A DNA stretch of 64,000 nucleotides from Flavobacterium aquidurense. Its GTDB lineage: Bacteria > Bacteroidota > Bacteroidia > Flavobacteriales > Flavobacteriaceae. The stretch spans positions 558,001-622,000 of the forward strand of contig NZ_JRLF01000012.1 in the NCBI RefSeq assembly GCF_001404985.1, in the 5' to 3' direction. The translations under genes and the position numbers were made by a program. Shown here one piece after another: positions 1 through 8,253 of this stretch; the first letter of the stretch is position 1, and each line of letters opens with the position of its first letter. Under the pieces are notes generated by a model. It had not been told where the DNA came from. It ran no database searches and worked only from the letters and a program-made list of their open reading frames with translations.

Positions 1-1799
1 CCGGTTTTCGTCATAGTGTGCCATTGATCCCGAACTCGTCCTGTTGTTAATATAAACGGAAATTGCGGACTTGGTTGTTCCGAAGTATTTTCAATAGCTG
101 TTGGTAAATTAAAAATTGCTTTTTGCGATGGCGTATAAAACTTTTTATCCGTAAACAACCGCGGAGTTCCGGCATGTCCATAATCAGGGACAGGCCATTG
201 AAAAGTTCCTTCGGTTTTTAATCTATGATAATTTAAAAATGAAATATCGATATTGGTATTTTTAGTCAGGGCACAATGTTCTTTGTAGATTTCTTCGGCA
301 CTATTAAAATTAAAACCATTGAAATTCATTTTTTTTGCAAATCGAATTAAGATTTCTATGTCAGGAAGTGCTTCTCCGGGAGCGTTGATTCCTTTTGGTA
401 AATAAGAAATCCGACGCTCTGAGTTGGTCATTGTTCCTTCTTTTTCTAACCAGCCGGCGGCAGGCAGTAATAAATCAGCATATTTTGAAGTATCAGCATT
501 ATGTGAAATATCCTGAACAACAACAAATTTGGCATTTTTCAATGCTTTTTCGATTCGGCGGGAATCAGGTAAGCTAACTAACGGATTCGTACAAATGATC
601 CAGATGGCTTTCATTTTTCCGGATTCGAGAGCTTCAAACATTTCAGTTGCTGTTAAACCCGGCTTATCTGATATTGCATCAACGCCCCAAAAATCAGCTA
701 CTTCTTTGCGGTGTTCCGGATTTGCAATCTCTTTGTGTGCCGCTAAAAGTGTTGCCATTCCGCCAACTTCTCTTCCGCCCATTGCGTTAGGTTGTCCGGT
801 TAATGAAAAAGGCCCTGAACCGGGTTTGCCTATTTGCCCCGTTAATAATGATAAATTCAATAATGCCGTATTTTTATCAACTCCAACAGCACTTTGATTG
901 AGACCCATTGCCCAAAGCGAAATAAAACCTTTTGCTTTGCCAATAATATCAGCCGCAAGTTTGATATCACTTACCGAAATACCGCAAATTTTAGAAGCTT
1001 TTTCTAATGAAGTGCTTAGAACCAAATCTTTGTATTGTTTGAAATTTTCGGCATTATTTTTTACAAAATCGTGATCTACATATCCTTTTTCGATAATGCG
1101 TTTGGCAATAGCATGGTATAATATAATATCTGATCCCGGAATAATCTGCAAATGCAAATCGGCAAAAGCTGCTGTATCAGTTCGTCTGGGATCTACAACA
1201 ATAATTTTTATTTTGGGATTTTTCTCTTTGTGTTTTTCGATTCTTCTAAATAAAATAGGATGACACCAAGCCGGATTTGCACCGGTAATCAGGAAAGTAT
1301 CGGCAAGTTCGATATCATCATAAGCAATGGGTACAGCATCTTCTCCAAAAGTTTTTTTATACCCCACAACCGCAGAGCTCATACAAAGACGAGAGTTTGT
1401 ATCTATATTATTGGTTTTCAGAAAACCTTTTACTAGTTTGTTTACCAAATAATATTCTTCGGTTAAACATTGGCCAGAAATGTAAAATCCAACGCTATCC
1501 GGGCCGTGTTTTTTTGTTATAGAAGTAAAGACCGCCGCAGCGCGATCGAGTGCCGTATCCCAACTAACACGTTCCAGCGGATACGATTTACTGCCACGCA
1601 TTTCAGGATGTAAAATCCTGTCTGAAGTGTCATTGACTACATAGTGCAGATTCATTCCTTTAGAACATAACATCCCTTTGTTCACCGGATGGTCTTTGTC
1701 GCCCGTAACCATTACGCCATTTTTGGCATCCTTTGTAACGATTATGCCACAGCCAACGCCACAATAAGAACAGGTAGTTTTGATTTTGGTATTTTGCAT
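1..1799 (-). CDS. nasA: Assimilatory nitrate reductase, molybdopterin catalytic subunit (partial; C-terminus beyond the window)
   Basis: Reduces nitrate to nitrite in the cytoplasm as the first step of nitrate assimilation. I translated from the ATG at 1797-1799; about 599 codons lie in the window and the C-terminus is off the left edge. The N-terminus has a [4Fe-4S] ligand set, C10-x2-C13-x3-C17 and C45 (TTCSYCGVGC, then GMLCSKG). The motif RLCMSSAV near residue 139 supplies the molybdenum-ligating cysteine of the Nap/Nas group. There is no Tat or Sec signal, which fits a cytoplasmic NasA rather than periplasmic NapA. It is divergent from a Crp/Fnr gene, and the intergenic gap holds a 7-2-7 palindrome shared with narK and nirB. 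The family is certain; NasA rather than formate dehydrogenase is inferred from the surrounding nar/nir genes. Confidence 0.9.
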   Translation of the reverse strand, partial: MQNTKIKTTCSYCGVGCGIIVTKDAKNGVMVTGDKDHPVNKGMLCSKGMNLHYVVNDTSDRILHPEMRGSKSYPLERVSWDTALDRAAAVFTSITKKHGPDSVGFYISGQCLTEEYYLVNKLVKGFLKTNNIDTNSRLCMSSAVVGYKKTFGEDAVPIAYDDIELADTFLITGANPAWCHPILFRRIEKHKEKNPKIKIIVVDPRRTDTAAFADLHLQIIPGSDIILYHAIAKRIIEKGYVDHDFVKNNAENFKQYKDLVLSTSLEKASKICGISVSDIKLAADIIGKAKGFISLWAMGLNQSAVGVDKNTALLNLSLLTGQIGKPGSGPFSLTGQPNAMGGREVGGMATLLAAHKEIANPEHRKEVADFWGVDAISDKPGLTATEMFEALESGKMKAIWIICTNPLVSLPDSRRIEKALKNAKFVVVQDISHNADTSKYADLLLPAAGWLEKEGTMTNSERRISYLPKGINAPGEALPDIEILIRFAKKMNFNGFNFNSAEEIYKEHCALTKNTNIDISFLNYHRLKTEGTFQWPVPDYGHAGTPRLFTDKKFYTPSQKAIFNLPTAIENTSEQPSPQFPFILTTGRVRDQWHTMTKT

Positions 1800-1875
1800 T
1801 ACAGTCTTTTTTTGATACTACTGATTAATTGTTTTTAACAACTAAATAAATCACGTATTTATTTCAAAACAAAAA

Positions 1876-1901
1876 TAAGTATTTTTACGTATTAATACTT
1901 A
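1876..1901. promoter_or_regulatory. Candidate nitrate-regulon operator between nasA and crp/fnr
   Basis: The palindrome TACGTAT-TA-ATACTTA lies at 1886-1901 in a 7-2-7 layout, with a further same-strand half-site TAAGTAT at 1876-1882, one helical turn away. Another near half-site (CACGTAT) is at 1852-1858. The same half-sites recur upstream of narK, the response regulator and nirB. Likely readers are the NarL-type regulator or the Crp/Fnr protein of this locus. The pattern is seen; the function is inferred. Confidence 0.6.
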
Positions 1902-1928
1902 TTTTTAGAATTTATTTTTCTACTTTTG

Positions 1929-2693
1929 ATGAAAATAAAAAAGCAACCGGAATTTATTGTAAAATGTATAAAATCAGGTCTGATGAAAGAAGAACTTCCT
2001 ATTTGTTATAATTGTATCAATGAAAATTGTTTCATTAAGAAACATTTGCACTTAGAACAAATGAAAGAGTATGTTGTAAGGAAACAGACTTTTGTTTGCA
2101 AAAAATCAAATTCATTCATTAAAGAAGGCGATCCTATAAAAGGGCTATATTTTATTTGTTCAGGAAAAGTAAAAACAATAAAAACCGGAATTAATGGAAG
2201 GGAACAAATTGTTCGATTAACAAAAAATGGAGATACAGTTGGCTTTCGTGGATTTGGAACCAGCAAAAGATATTTAATTGGCGCCTCTGCTTTAGAAGAT
2301 ACTGTTTTGTGTAATTTTAGTAACGAAACGATGTTAGAAATTCTTCAAAGCATTCCTGAGTTTACTTATGCTTTGATGTTATTTTATGCTGATGAACTGA
2401 ATAAAAGTGAGAACAATATTCGCAAAATTGCTCATATGAATGTTCGTGAGCGCGTCATTGATTTGTTATTGTATATTCATCGTAAGTTTGGTCAGATTAA
2501 TGGTTTAATTGATATTGAACTTTCCAGAAAAGAAATTGCTGATTTTGCAGGAACTACAGAAGAGCAGGCCATTCGCGTAATTTCTACTCTAAAAAAAGAA
2601 ATGCTGATTAACACTGTTGGGAAGAGGATTGGAATTTTGGCTATATCTAAATTACGATCTGAAATTATGGAGCATAAATATTTTGCTCTTTAA
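1929..2693 (+). CDS. Crp/Fnr-family transcription regulator with N-terminal cysteine cluster
   Basis: A 254-residue cyclic-nucleotide-binding-fold regulator with a C-terminal Crp-type winged helix. The N-terminus carries cysteines C13, C26, C29 and C34 (ICYNCINENC), a spacing reminiscent of but not identical to the Fe-S ligands of E. coli FNR. The effector barrel covers roughly residues 45-150. The helix-turn-helix is near residues 195-225 (SRKEIADFAGTTEEQAIRVI). I chose the ATG at 1929 rather than the TTG one codon upstream. It is divergent from nasA and sits in a nitrate locus, so control by oxygen, NO or nitrate-derived signals is plausible, though unproven. A binding site of its own cannot be told apart from the NarL-like palindromes. 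Confidence 0.85.
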   Translation: MKIKKQPEFIVKCIKSGLMKEELPICYNCINENCFIKKHLHLEQMKEYVVRKQTFVCKKSNSFIKEGDPIKGLYFICSGKVKTIKTGINGREQIVRLTKNGDTVGFRGFGTSKRYLIGASALEDTVLCNFSNETMLEILQSIPEFTYALMLFYADELNKSENNIRKIAHMNVRERVIDLLLYIHRKFGQINGLIDIELSRKEIADFAGTTEEQAIRVISTLKKEMLINTVGKRIGILAISKLRSEIMEHKYFAL

Positions 2694-2721
2694 GTTTATT
2701 AAGTACTATTACTTATAATCT

Positions 2722-2757
2722 AGAGACGCACAATTATGTATTTCTTTGTACGTCTCT
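2722..2757. repeat. Imperfect hairpin with AGAGACG / CGTCTCT arms
   Basis: Inverted arms at 2722-2728 and 2751-2757 lie between the convergent crp/fnr and hydrolase genes. A related, better-paired hairpin is at 3736-3773. It may act as a weak bidirectional terminator, but there is no long T-run. Confidence 0.4.
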
Positions 2758-2766
2758 TTGTGAGAT

Positions 2767-3537
2767 TTATAAATTAGAGTACCAATTTAGTATATAATCT
2801 GCGATTTCTTCCCAACCTTTTTCGCCGCAGATAAAATGACTTTTGTTATCATAAATTTTTACATCAACTCTGCTGTTGGGATCTTTGTATTGGGCAGCAA
2901 TTTTTTTGGTTAAGGCTGGTGGAAATATATTATCATTTCCTCCGCCAATAAATAGAATAGGCTGATGTGGTTTTTTAAAATCGGCATTTGAGAAAGATTT
3001 CAATAAGGTTTCCCTGCCAATTTTTCTACTTTCGGGAACAGCAATCAAATCGTAAGCTTTGTCCTGTTCTGATTTTGAGAGCGTATTAAAAAAAGCACGA
3101 TTATACCAGTCTCTTGATCCTAAGTAATATTCTTTACTCGAAAAGAAGTTTACAGCAGGCCAAACTATTTTTACGGTTGAAAGTGGAGGGAGAACATTTT
3201 TAGGGGGAGCACCATTGATACTAACTGCTGCATCAGCTTTGCCTAAATCTATGAGTTTTTGCACGGCTAATCCCGCCATGGAGTGTCCAATTACAAGTGG
3301 TTTTTCGGGTAAGGTATCGATGAGTTTTGCAATATTCTCTACCACGTCTATAAAGCCTGTGTCAACAAGTTCGGGATGAATATTTTCTCGAAGTGCTGCA
3401 GGATCGCCAGCGTGTCCGGGATTTGCCGGTGCATACACTGTGTATCCTTTTTGCTCATAGTAATTTTTCCATTCTGACCAGGTACTATCATTCACGAACA
3501 TTCCGTGTACTAACACAATTGTTTTTGATTTTGCCAT
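2767..3537 (-). CDS. Alpha/beta-fold hydrolase
   Basis: A 256-residue cytosolic alpha/beta hydrolase. The oxyanion region LVHGMF follows the first strand. The nucleophile elbow is VIGHSMAG near residue 88, with serine in G-x-S-x-G. The catalytic histidine is probably in DNKSHFICGEKGW close to the C-terminus. There is no signal peptide. Length is normal for esterase/haloalkane-dehalogenase-like members. The substrate cannot be told from the sequence. It converges with the Crp/Fnr gene and is separated from the next minus-strand gene by 255 bp, so it is probably its own transcription unit and not part of nitrate metabolism. Confidence 0.85.
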   Translation of the reverse strand: MAKSKTIVLVHGMFVNDSTWSEWKNYYEQKGYTVYAPANPGHAGDPAALRENIHPELVDTGFIDVVENIAKLIDTLPEKPLVIGHSMAGLAVQKLIDLGKADAAVSINGAPPKNVLPPLSTVKIVWPAVNFFSSKEYYLGSRDWYNRAFFNTLSKSEQDKAYDLIAVPESRKIGRETLLKSFSNADFKKPHQPILFIGGGNDNIFPPALTKKIAAQYKDPNSRVDVKIYDNKSHFICGEKGWEEIADYILNWYSNL

Positions 3538-3735
3538 TATTAAGGTTATTTAAAATTGATACTAATTTTAGAATAGGGCAATGCAAAATGAGAAACAACC
3601 TTTTTAATTTAGGTTGCCGATTGTAGATAGTTTCTTTTTTGTACTAAAATACAAATAAAAGTTTTTATTTTAGCAAATAATTTTGGTTTAAATAACTGTA
3701 TTTTAATTAGTTATTTTTTTGAAGGGTAAAATGGT

Positions 3736-3773
3736 GTAGAGATGCACAGTAGTAAATTTTTGTGCATCTCTAC
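3736..3773. repeat. Perfect 12-bp inverted repeat (GTAGAGATGCAC arms)
   Basis: Arms at 3736-3747 and 3762-3773 are exact reverse complements around a 14-nt loop. It shares the AGAGA(C/T)G core with the hairpin at 2722-2757, so both look like copies of one dispersed palindrome. It sits downstream of the methyltransferase gene and could end its transcript, but no T-run follows. The rest of the 3538-3792 gap shows nothing recognisable. Confidence 0.5.
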
Positions 3774-3792
3774 GAAACGTGTTTTAGGAAAT

Positions 3793-4416
3793 TTATTTTT
3801 TCTTTCCAACAAATCGAATAACTGAACCTTTTCCATTATGGAATAATCCTTCATTTAATTCAATTTCTTTTTCTTCTAACTGAATAATTTCATAATCAGG
3901 AAAATCAGATTGTAATTCTTCAATCGAAAATAAGGATTCAATATCTTTTGGCCCGCCAACTTTATCATTTATTGCCAGATATTCTAAGTGTTTTTTACTG
4001 AAGGCTTCAAAAATAATGATTCCGTTTTTACGTAAATAAGTCTCTAATGTTTTGTGAATAGAGGATTTAATAGCTGCTGGAAAATGTGCATAAATTAAGA
4101 CAATAGCATCAAATTGTTCTGCGTGATAATTAAGAGTTTCTAATTCCCCTACCTGATAATCAATTTCGACATTATTAGTTTGTGCAAGTTTAAGGGCTTT
4201 GTTTTTTCCTTCTGCACTAATATCAAAAGCTGAAACTTTCCAGCCCAGTTTGGCTGCAAAAACAGCGTTGCGCCCTTCGCCTTCGGCAGGAAAAAGGATA
4301 CTTCCTGTTTTTAATTTTTCTAATTGTTCTTTTAAATAGTTATTGGGCTCTTCGCCATAAGCAAATTCTTCGCTGCTGTAGCGGTCGTTCCATCTGTCTG
4401 TCCAGGTATTTTTCAT
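3793..4416 (-). CDS. Class I SAM-dependent methyltransferase
   Basis: A 207-residue protein with a Rossmann methyltransferase core. Motif I is [19 protein letters not shown] (about residues 40-58), followed by the acidic SAM-ribose site in SAFDIS. The motif IV region is [11 protein letters not shown]. The layout resembles TehB/tellurite-resistance-like and thiopurine-like methyltransferases, but the substrate is unknown. It starts 3 bp after the stop of the upstream EEP-family gene on the same strand, so the two are very likely co-transcribed. Confidence 0.8.
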   Translation of the reverse strand: MKNTWTDRWNDRYSSEEFAYGEEPNNYLKEQLEKLKTGSILFPAEGEGRNAVFAAKLGWKVSAFDISAEGKNKALKLAQTNNVEIDYQVGELETLNYHAEQFDAIVLIYAHFPAAIKSSIHKTLETYLRKNGIIIFEAFSKKHLEYLAINDKVGGPKDIESLFSIEELQSDFPDYEIIQLEEKEIELNEGLFHNGKGSVIRFVGKKK

Positions 4417-4419
4417 CGT

Positions 4420-5133
4420 TTATAAATTGAATTTAATTATTAAAGGTTTATGATCGCTGTGTAAAGTCCAATCCTTATAAGTTCCTATTTCGACATTTTC
4501 TAAAATTTCAATGAAATCATTTGATGCAAAACAGTAATCAAGATGATAGGGTTTGTTTTCATGGCGATACATATATAAAGTAGGATGCTGTTCTTTTCCC
4601 TGTATCTGGTTGTGAAATTTATGATAGGTGCTAAAGATTTTTTTTGTGCCTAATTTCTCCACAACAGTAGAATGATTTCCTTCTCGTCGTGGTTTGTCCC
4701 ATATAGTATTGCTATTAAAATCTCCAATTAAAATTGTTTTTGTTTCCTTAATCAGATCTTCATAAAAATTAATGGCTTTCCATACCTGTGTAACATAAGC
4801 TCCATCTTTATCTGCCGGATTGTTGGCCCAAACAGCAAATAAAGTAAAATTAGTTTTTTTGCCCGTAACTGCAATTGGCAGGATGTTTTTGAAATTTGGA
4901 TTGTGACAATCCAGTAATTCAAATCGAAAATCACTGTAGGAGAAAATGCCAAGTCCTTTGTTTGGGTTTGTTCCGTACCAAAGAACGTCAGTTGGTAATT
5001 TTGTCCCAACCGGAAATTTAAGTTTTTCAGGACTTTCGCACTCAGAAATAACGGCAATATCAGGATTGTAAGCAAGAATAAATTCGGCTTTTTTTCTGAA
5101 TGCCATATTACAATTCCAAGCGATAATTTTCAT
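4420..5133 (-). CDS. Endonuclease/exonuclease/phosphatase (EEP) family protein
   Basis: A 237-residue metal-dependent hydrolase with the EEP motifs in order. WNCNM (asparagine metal/phosphate ligand) is at residues 6-10, ISECES supplies the catalytic glutamate near residue 31, IGDFNSN lies about residue 137, and the C-terminal HSDHKP holds the catalytic His-Asp pair. There is no signal peptide, so it probably acts in the cytosol. The family includes exonuclease III-like nucleases and phosphodiesterases, and which activity applies is unclear. It is followed after 3 bp by a methyltransferase gene. Confidence 0.8.
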   Translation of the reverse strand: MKIIAWNCNMAFRKKAEFILAYNPDIAVISECESPEKLKFPVGTKLPTDVLWYGTNPNKGLGIFSYSDFRFELLDCHNPNFKNILPIAVTGKKTNFTLFAVWANNPADKDGAYVTQVWKAINFYEDLIKETKTILIGDFNSNTIWDKPRREGNHSTVVEKLGTKKIFSTYHKFHNQIQGKEQHPTLYMYRHENKPYHLDYCFASNDFIEILENVEIGTYKDWTLHSDHKPLIIKFNL

Positions 5134-5255
5134 TTTGGTGAAGTCGTTTCTAAGTAGAAGTCAATTGTATTTATGAGCTTTGACACCTGCGTCAGCTTAT
5201 GAAAACAATAAATTACTTCTAAATCAAATATACCAAAAGAATCGGTAACTGGTCT

Positions 5256-5291
5256 AAAAAAAACACCCTTTTCTAAAGAAGAAAAAGGGTG
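5256..5291 (-). terminator. Intrinsic terminator downstream of the porin gene
   Basis: Read on the minus strand, the stem CACCC(T)n pairs with (A)nGGGTG around a 7-nt loop (arms 5264-5273 and 5281-5291). It is followed by eight T residues (A-run at 5256-5263 on the plus strand). It lies 28 bp after the stop codon of the outer-membrane protein gene. Confidence 0.85.
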
Positions 5292-5318
5292 AATTATAAT
5301 ATTTAGATGTAAAAATCT

Positions 5319-6581
5319 CTATTTTTTCCAGGTAAAAACTCGTGGATTTACAGAAATCATTAACCATGCCCAGTTATTGGTATGACCAGCGTCTCCGGGA
5401 GCTTTTAAGAATTCTAATGTTTTAGATCCAAACATTTGAGAATATCCTCCTGAAACTACAATGTCTTTTTTGAAATTATACCCAAAAGTCAAATCTACCT
5501 CAGTTCCTAAATATGAATCCATTTTATCATTTAATGGTGTTACTACATCAGCAGCAGCTAAGAAAACATGTGGGATCAAAGCAAATTGCCATTTTTGAAT
5601 GTTATAATTTAACTTTAAAAAAGCATCTTGTAAACCCACACTATTTAAATGGTTGCCTACATAAAAATAATCCATATAACCGTTGAATCCATGATTTGTT
5701 CCAAAAATCGGATTAAAAGATTTTATTACTGTGCTCCCGTCATTTGTAGCTTTTCCAGATAAAAATTCATATCCTAAACCAGCTTTAAAAGCATCAGTAA
5801 CATTGTATCCAACATTTACTGCTGCATCCCACGCGCTAACTTGTCTGTCAGTACTTTTTCCGGTTTGACCGTAGAAACTCAGATTAGTATCCAATTTTCC
5901 GGTTTTGTAAGTAAGGTAAGTTCCAAATGTTTGTTTGTAATCTACCAATAAATCCGCATCAGTATTTGCATATTCATAACCTGTATTCAACAATAATAAA
6001 CTTAAGCCTAACTTATCAAAAGAAGTATGATACCACGCATATTGCATAGCTTTATAATTAGCGACAGTATATGGAGTCTGAAAAGTATTTTCGGCAGTTG
6101 AGTTATATGCTAATCCCATATCCAGCTGATGGTTTTTTGGGTGAAAAGAAACTAATAATGCATCATGGCTTTGTCCTTGCTGTGCCCAATCCATTTCGCC
6201 CATGATACGTTGATTGTCGTAAGAAAGTACCTGACGTCCCATTCTTGCACTCCATTTTTCAGTTAAATCATATTGCGCCCATGCTTCAAAAACTGCTACA
6301 CCATTTTTATCTGCGGTTGCTGTCGTTGGAACATCTCCCCAGGTTCTGGTATTTTGAAAAGTTAATTTTACAGTTAATTGATCCTGTTTGTAATTAAAAT
6401 TTAATCTGGAACGTTGCGAGATTTGTGAAGTTCCTTCCTGACCTTCCGGTATAAGTGTTTTATATCCGTTACGGTACTCAAAACGAGGTCTGATCTGTAA
6501 ATTTACATCTAATTCTTGTGCCTGAATTTCAAAGCTCATTCCTGCTAATAACAGAAAAAGAATTATTTTTAGTTTTTTCAT
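5319..6581 (-). CDS. Outer-membrane beta-barrel channel, alginate-export-like family
   Basis: A 420-residue protein with a clear Sec signal (hydrophobic run then IQAQ cleavage near residue 22). It is a long series of alternating amphipathic strands ending in an aromatic-rich C-terminus (VNPRVFTWKK). The N-terminal IRPRFEYRNGY and the segment WSARMGRQVLSYDNQRI are typical of the alginate_exp (PF13372) group. It lies between narK and the intrinsic terminator at 5256-5291, so it is most simply the outer-membrane entry route for nitrate or nitrite. That is inferred from position, not demonstrated. Alginate itself is unlikely, because no alginate genes are nearby. Confidence 0.75.
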   Translation of the reverse strand: MKKLKIILFLLLAGMSFEIQAQELDVNLQIRPRFEYRNGYKTLIPEGQEGTSQISQRSRLNFNYKQDQLTVKLTFQNTRTWGDVPTTATADKNGVAVFEAWAQYDLTEKWSARMGRQVLSYDNQRIMGEMDWAQQGQSHDALLVSFHPKNHQLDMGLAYNSTAENTFQTPYTVANYKAMQYAWYHTSFDKLGLSLLLLNTGYEYANTDADLLVDYKQTFGTYLTYKTGKLDTNLSFYGQTGKSTDRQVSAWDAAVNVGYNVTDAFKAGLGYEFLSGKATNDGSTVIKSFNPIFGTNHGFNGYMDYFYVGNHLNSVGLQDAFLKLNYNIQKWQFALIPHVFLAAADVVTPLNDKMDSYLGTEVDLTFGYNFKKDIVVSGGYSQMFGSKTLEFLKAPGDAGHTNNWAWLMISVNPRVFTWKK

Positions 6582-6679
6582 AATTGGTTTTTAAATATGG
6601 GTAAAATTATAAGAAAAATACTTCATGTAATGTGATAAAAGTCATATTTATTTTTTTTAGTCAAAATTTGTTATTTAAA

Positions 6680-8158
6680 TTATTGCTTATCAATTAATTT
6701 GGATAAAACGGGCTGTCTTTCGTTCATGATTTTAGTAATCGTATAATGCATCCAAATCAGACAAATAGCTGAAAATACAAGTACAAAAATCCATGAACTG
6801 GACCAAATTCCGGTTACTGTCAGTAAATATCCAAAAATTATTGGCCCAAAAAAACCTCCAAGACCACCAATCATGCCAACCATCCCGCCAACAACTCCAA
6901 CCTCAGTAGGGAAATATTCCGGAATATGTTTGTAAACAGCGGCTTTTCCAATTCCCCATGAAATTCCAATTAGGATGACCAGAACCAGATAAACCCACAT
7001 ATTGGCATCAAATTTAATTACTGTAATTCCTTTTGCCAGCAGTTCTTTCTTCTTCACTGTTTGATTTTGTTCTACTACAACTTGCTGCCATGATGTAGTT
7101 GTTGGAAAAATAGTATTTTCGCTTTGCTTTTCTTTCTTTTGAGTTACTGAAAAATCTGTTTCACCAATCTTGATATTGTTATTTGAGACAGAAGTTATTA
7201 CTCCTTTTTTGCTTGCTAAAACGCCCGGACCCGTAGTAGTAATTTCCATTTTTGGAATCATTAATAAGGCACTTAAAATCACAGATGAACTCAAAACCCA
7301 GTACATTACTTTTCGGGCTCCAAATTTATCAGACAAATAACCTCCAAAAGCCCTAATTACTCCAGATGGCAAGCTGAATAAAGTTGCAAATAAACCGCCC
7401 ATTACCAAACTGGTTTGATATACGTTCATGAAATTGGGTAAAAGCCATTGCGAATAGGCAACAAAACAGCCAAAGACTAAAAAGTAATACGCTCCAAAAC
7501 GCCAAACTCTGGCTGATTTTAAAGAACTTAACATTTGAGAAACGCTCTTAGTATTGTTCTCTATTTTCTTGTTTTTTGCGAAAATTAGAAAGGCAACGCC
7601 AATTACCAACAAGGAAATTGCATAAATAACGGGTAGTACTTTCCAGCCATTTTGAGGATCATCAACAGAAAAATGATTTAATAATGAAGGTGCCAAAAAA
7701 GTAGTTATTGCAGCTCCGGCATTTCCCATTCCAAAAATTCCCAGGGCGCGTCCTTGCCATTCTTTTGGATACCAGATTGAAGTATAGCCAATTCCTACTG
7801 CAAAACTCGTTCCTACCATTCCAAAAAAGAAACTCAATAAGGCAAACATAAAAAAACTGTCAGCATAAGGGAGAAGAAATAACGGAATCGAGCAGAGGAG
7901 AAGTAGAAGTGAAAAAACGTATTTTCCGCCAAATTTATCTGTTAGAATTCCAATTGGTAAACGCATAACAGAACCCGTTAATATTGGAATCCCCAGAAGC
8001 CATCCTACCTGAAGAACGCTCCAATGAAAAATTCCGTTATCAACTAAAAAAGTAACTAAAACACCGTTTAGTGTCCAGCAGGCAAAACACACTGTAAAAG
8101 CCAATGTGTTCAAGATTAAAATTTTGTGAGATTGAGATAATGAGTTTGTAGTTTTCAT
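6680..8158 (-). CDS. narK: NarK-type nitrate/nitrite transporter (MFS) with an internal soluble insertion
   Basis: A 492-residue major-facilitator protein with about 12 hydrophobic segments. The loop-2/3 motif LPIGILTDKFGGKYV is near residues 67-81, and its second-half counterpart (GGYLSDKFGARKV) is near residue 275. Glycine-rich helices of the nitrate/nitrite porter type are present (GMVGTSFAVGIGY; GGMVGMIGGLGGFFGP). Residues about 300-383 form a hydrophilic insertion between transmembrane segments that most NarK proteins lack. It contains a hairpin-like VVVEQNQTVKKKELLAKG, resembling biotinyl/lipoyl-type beta segments. Its promoter region carries a perfect 7-2-7 palindrome (8236-8251). It imports nitrate for NasA or exports nitrite. 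Confidence 0.9.
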   Translation of the reverse strand: MKTTNSLSQSHKILILNTLAFTVCFACWTLNGVLVTFLVDNGIFHWSVLQVGWLLGIPILTGSVMRLPIGILTDKFGGKYVFSLLLLLCSIPLFLLPYADSFFMFALLSFFFGMVGTSFAVGIGYTSIWYPKEWQGRALGIFGMGNAGAAITTFLAPSLLNHFSVDDPQNGWKVLPVIYAISLLVIGVAFLIFAKNKKIENNTKSVSQMLSSLKSARVWRFGAYYFLVFGCFVAYSQWLLPNFMNVYQTSLVMGGLFATLFSLPSGVIRAFGGYLSDKFGARKVMYWVLSSSVILSALLMIPKMEITTTGPGVLASKKGVITSVSNNNIKIGETDFSVTQKKEKQSENTIFPTTTSWQQVVVEQNQTVKKKELLAKGITVIKFDANMWVYLVLVILIGISWGIGKAAVYKHIPEYFPTEVGVVGGMVGMIGGLGGFFGPIIFGYLLTVTGIWSSSWIFVLVFSAICLIWMHYTITKIMNERQPVLSKLIDKQ

Positions 8159-8235
8159 AGCACTTATAATTTTTGATAAAAATAAGTACTATAACTTAGT
8201 TAAAAACTGCTAAAACGCAGTTTTTGAAAAATAAT

Positions 8236-8251
8236 TACGTATTTATACGTA
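8236..8251. promoter_or_regulatory. Perfect 7-2-7 palindrome upstream of narK
   Basis: The sequence is TACGTAT-TT-ATACGTA, a perfect dyad, placed 78 bp before the narK start codon and just past the response-regulator stop. The 7-2-7 geometry is that known for paired NarL/NarP heptamers in enterobacteria. A weaker dyad, TAAGTAC/ATAACTTA, follows near 8184-8198. Assignment to the adjacent NarL-type regulator is an inference. Confidence 0.65.
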
Positions 8252-8253
8252 AT

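Noticed and set aside
529..897. Plus-strand reading frame inside the nitrate reductase gene
   Set aside because: Antisense shadow of a well-supported molybdoenzyme frame, with low-complexity composition. Similar antisense frames within nirB, sbcC and other genes were left out for the same reason.
1800..1925. Classical FNR box (TTGAT-N4-ATCAA)
   Set aside because: Not found. The visible dyads use TACGTAT/TAAGTAT half-sites.
2722..2757. Strong intrinsic terminator after the Crp/Fnr gene
   Set aside because: The stem is only 7 bp with a long loop and no T-run, so it is listed as a repeat.
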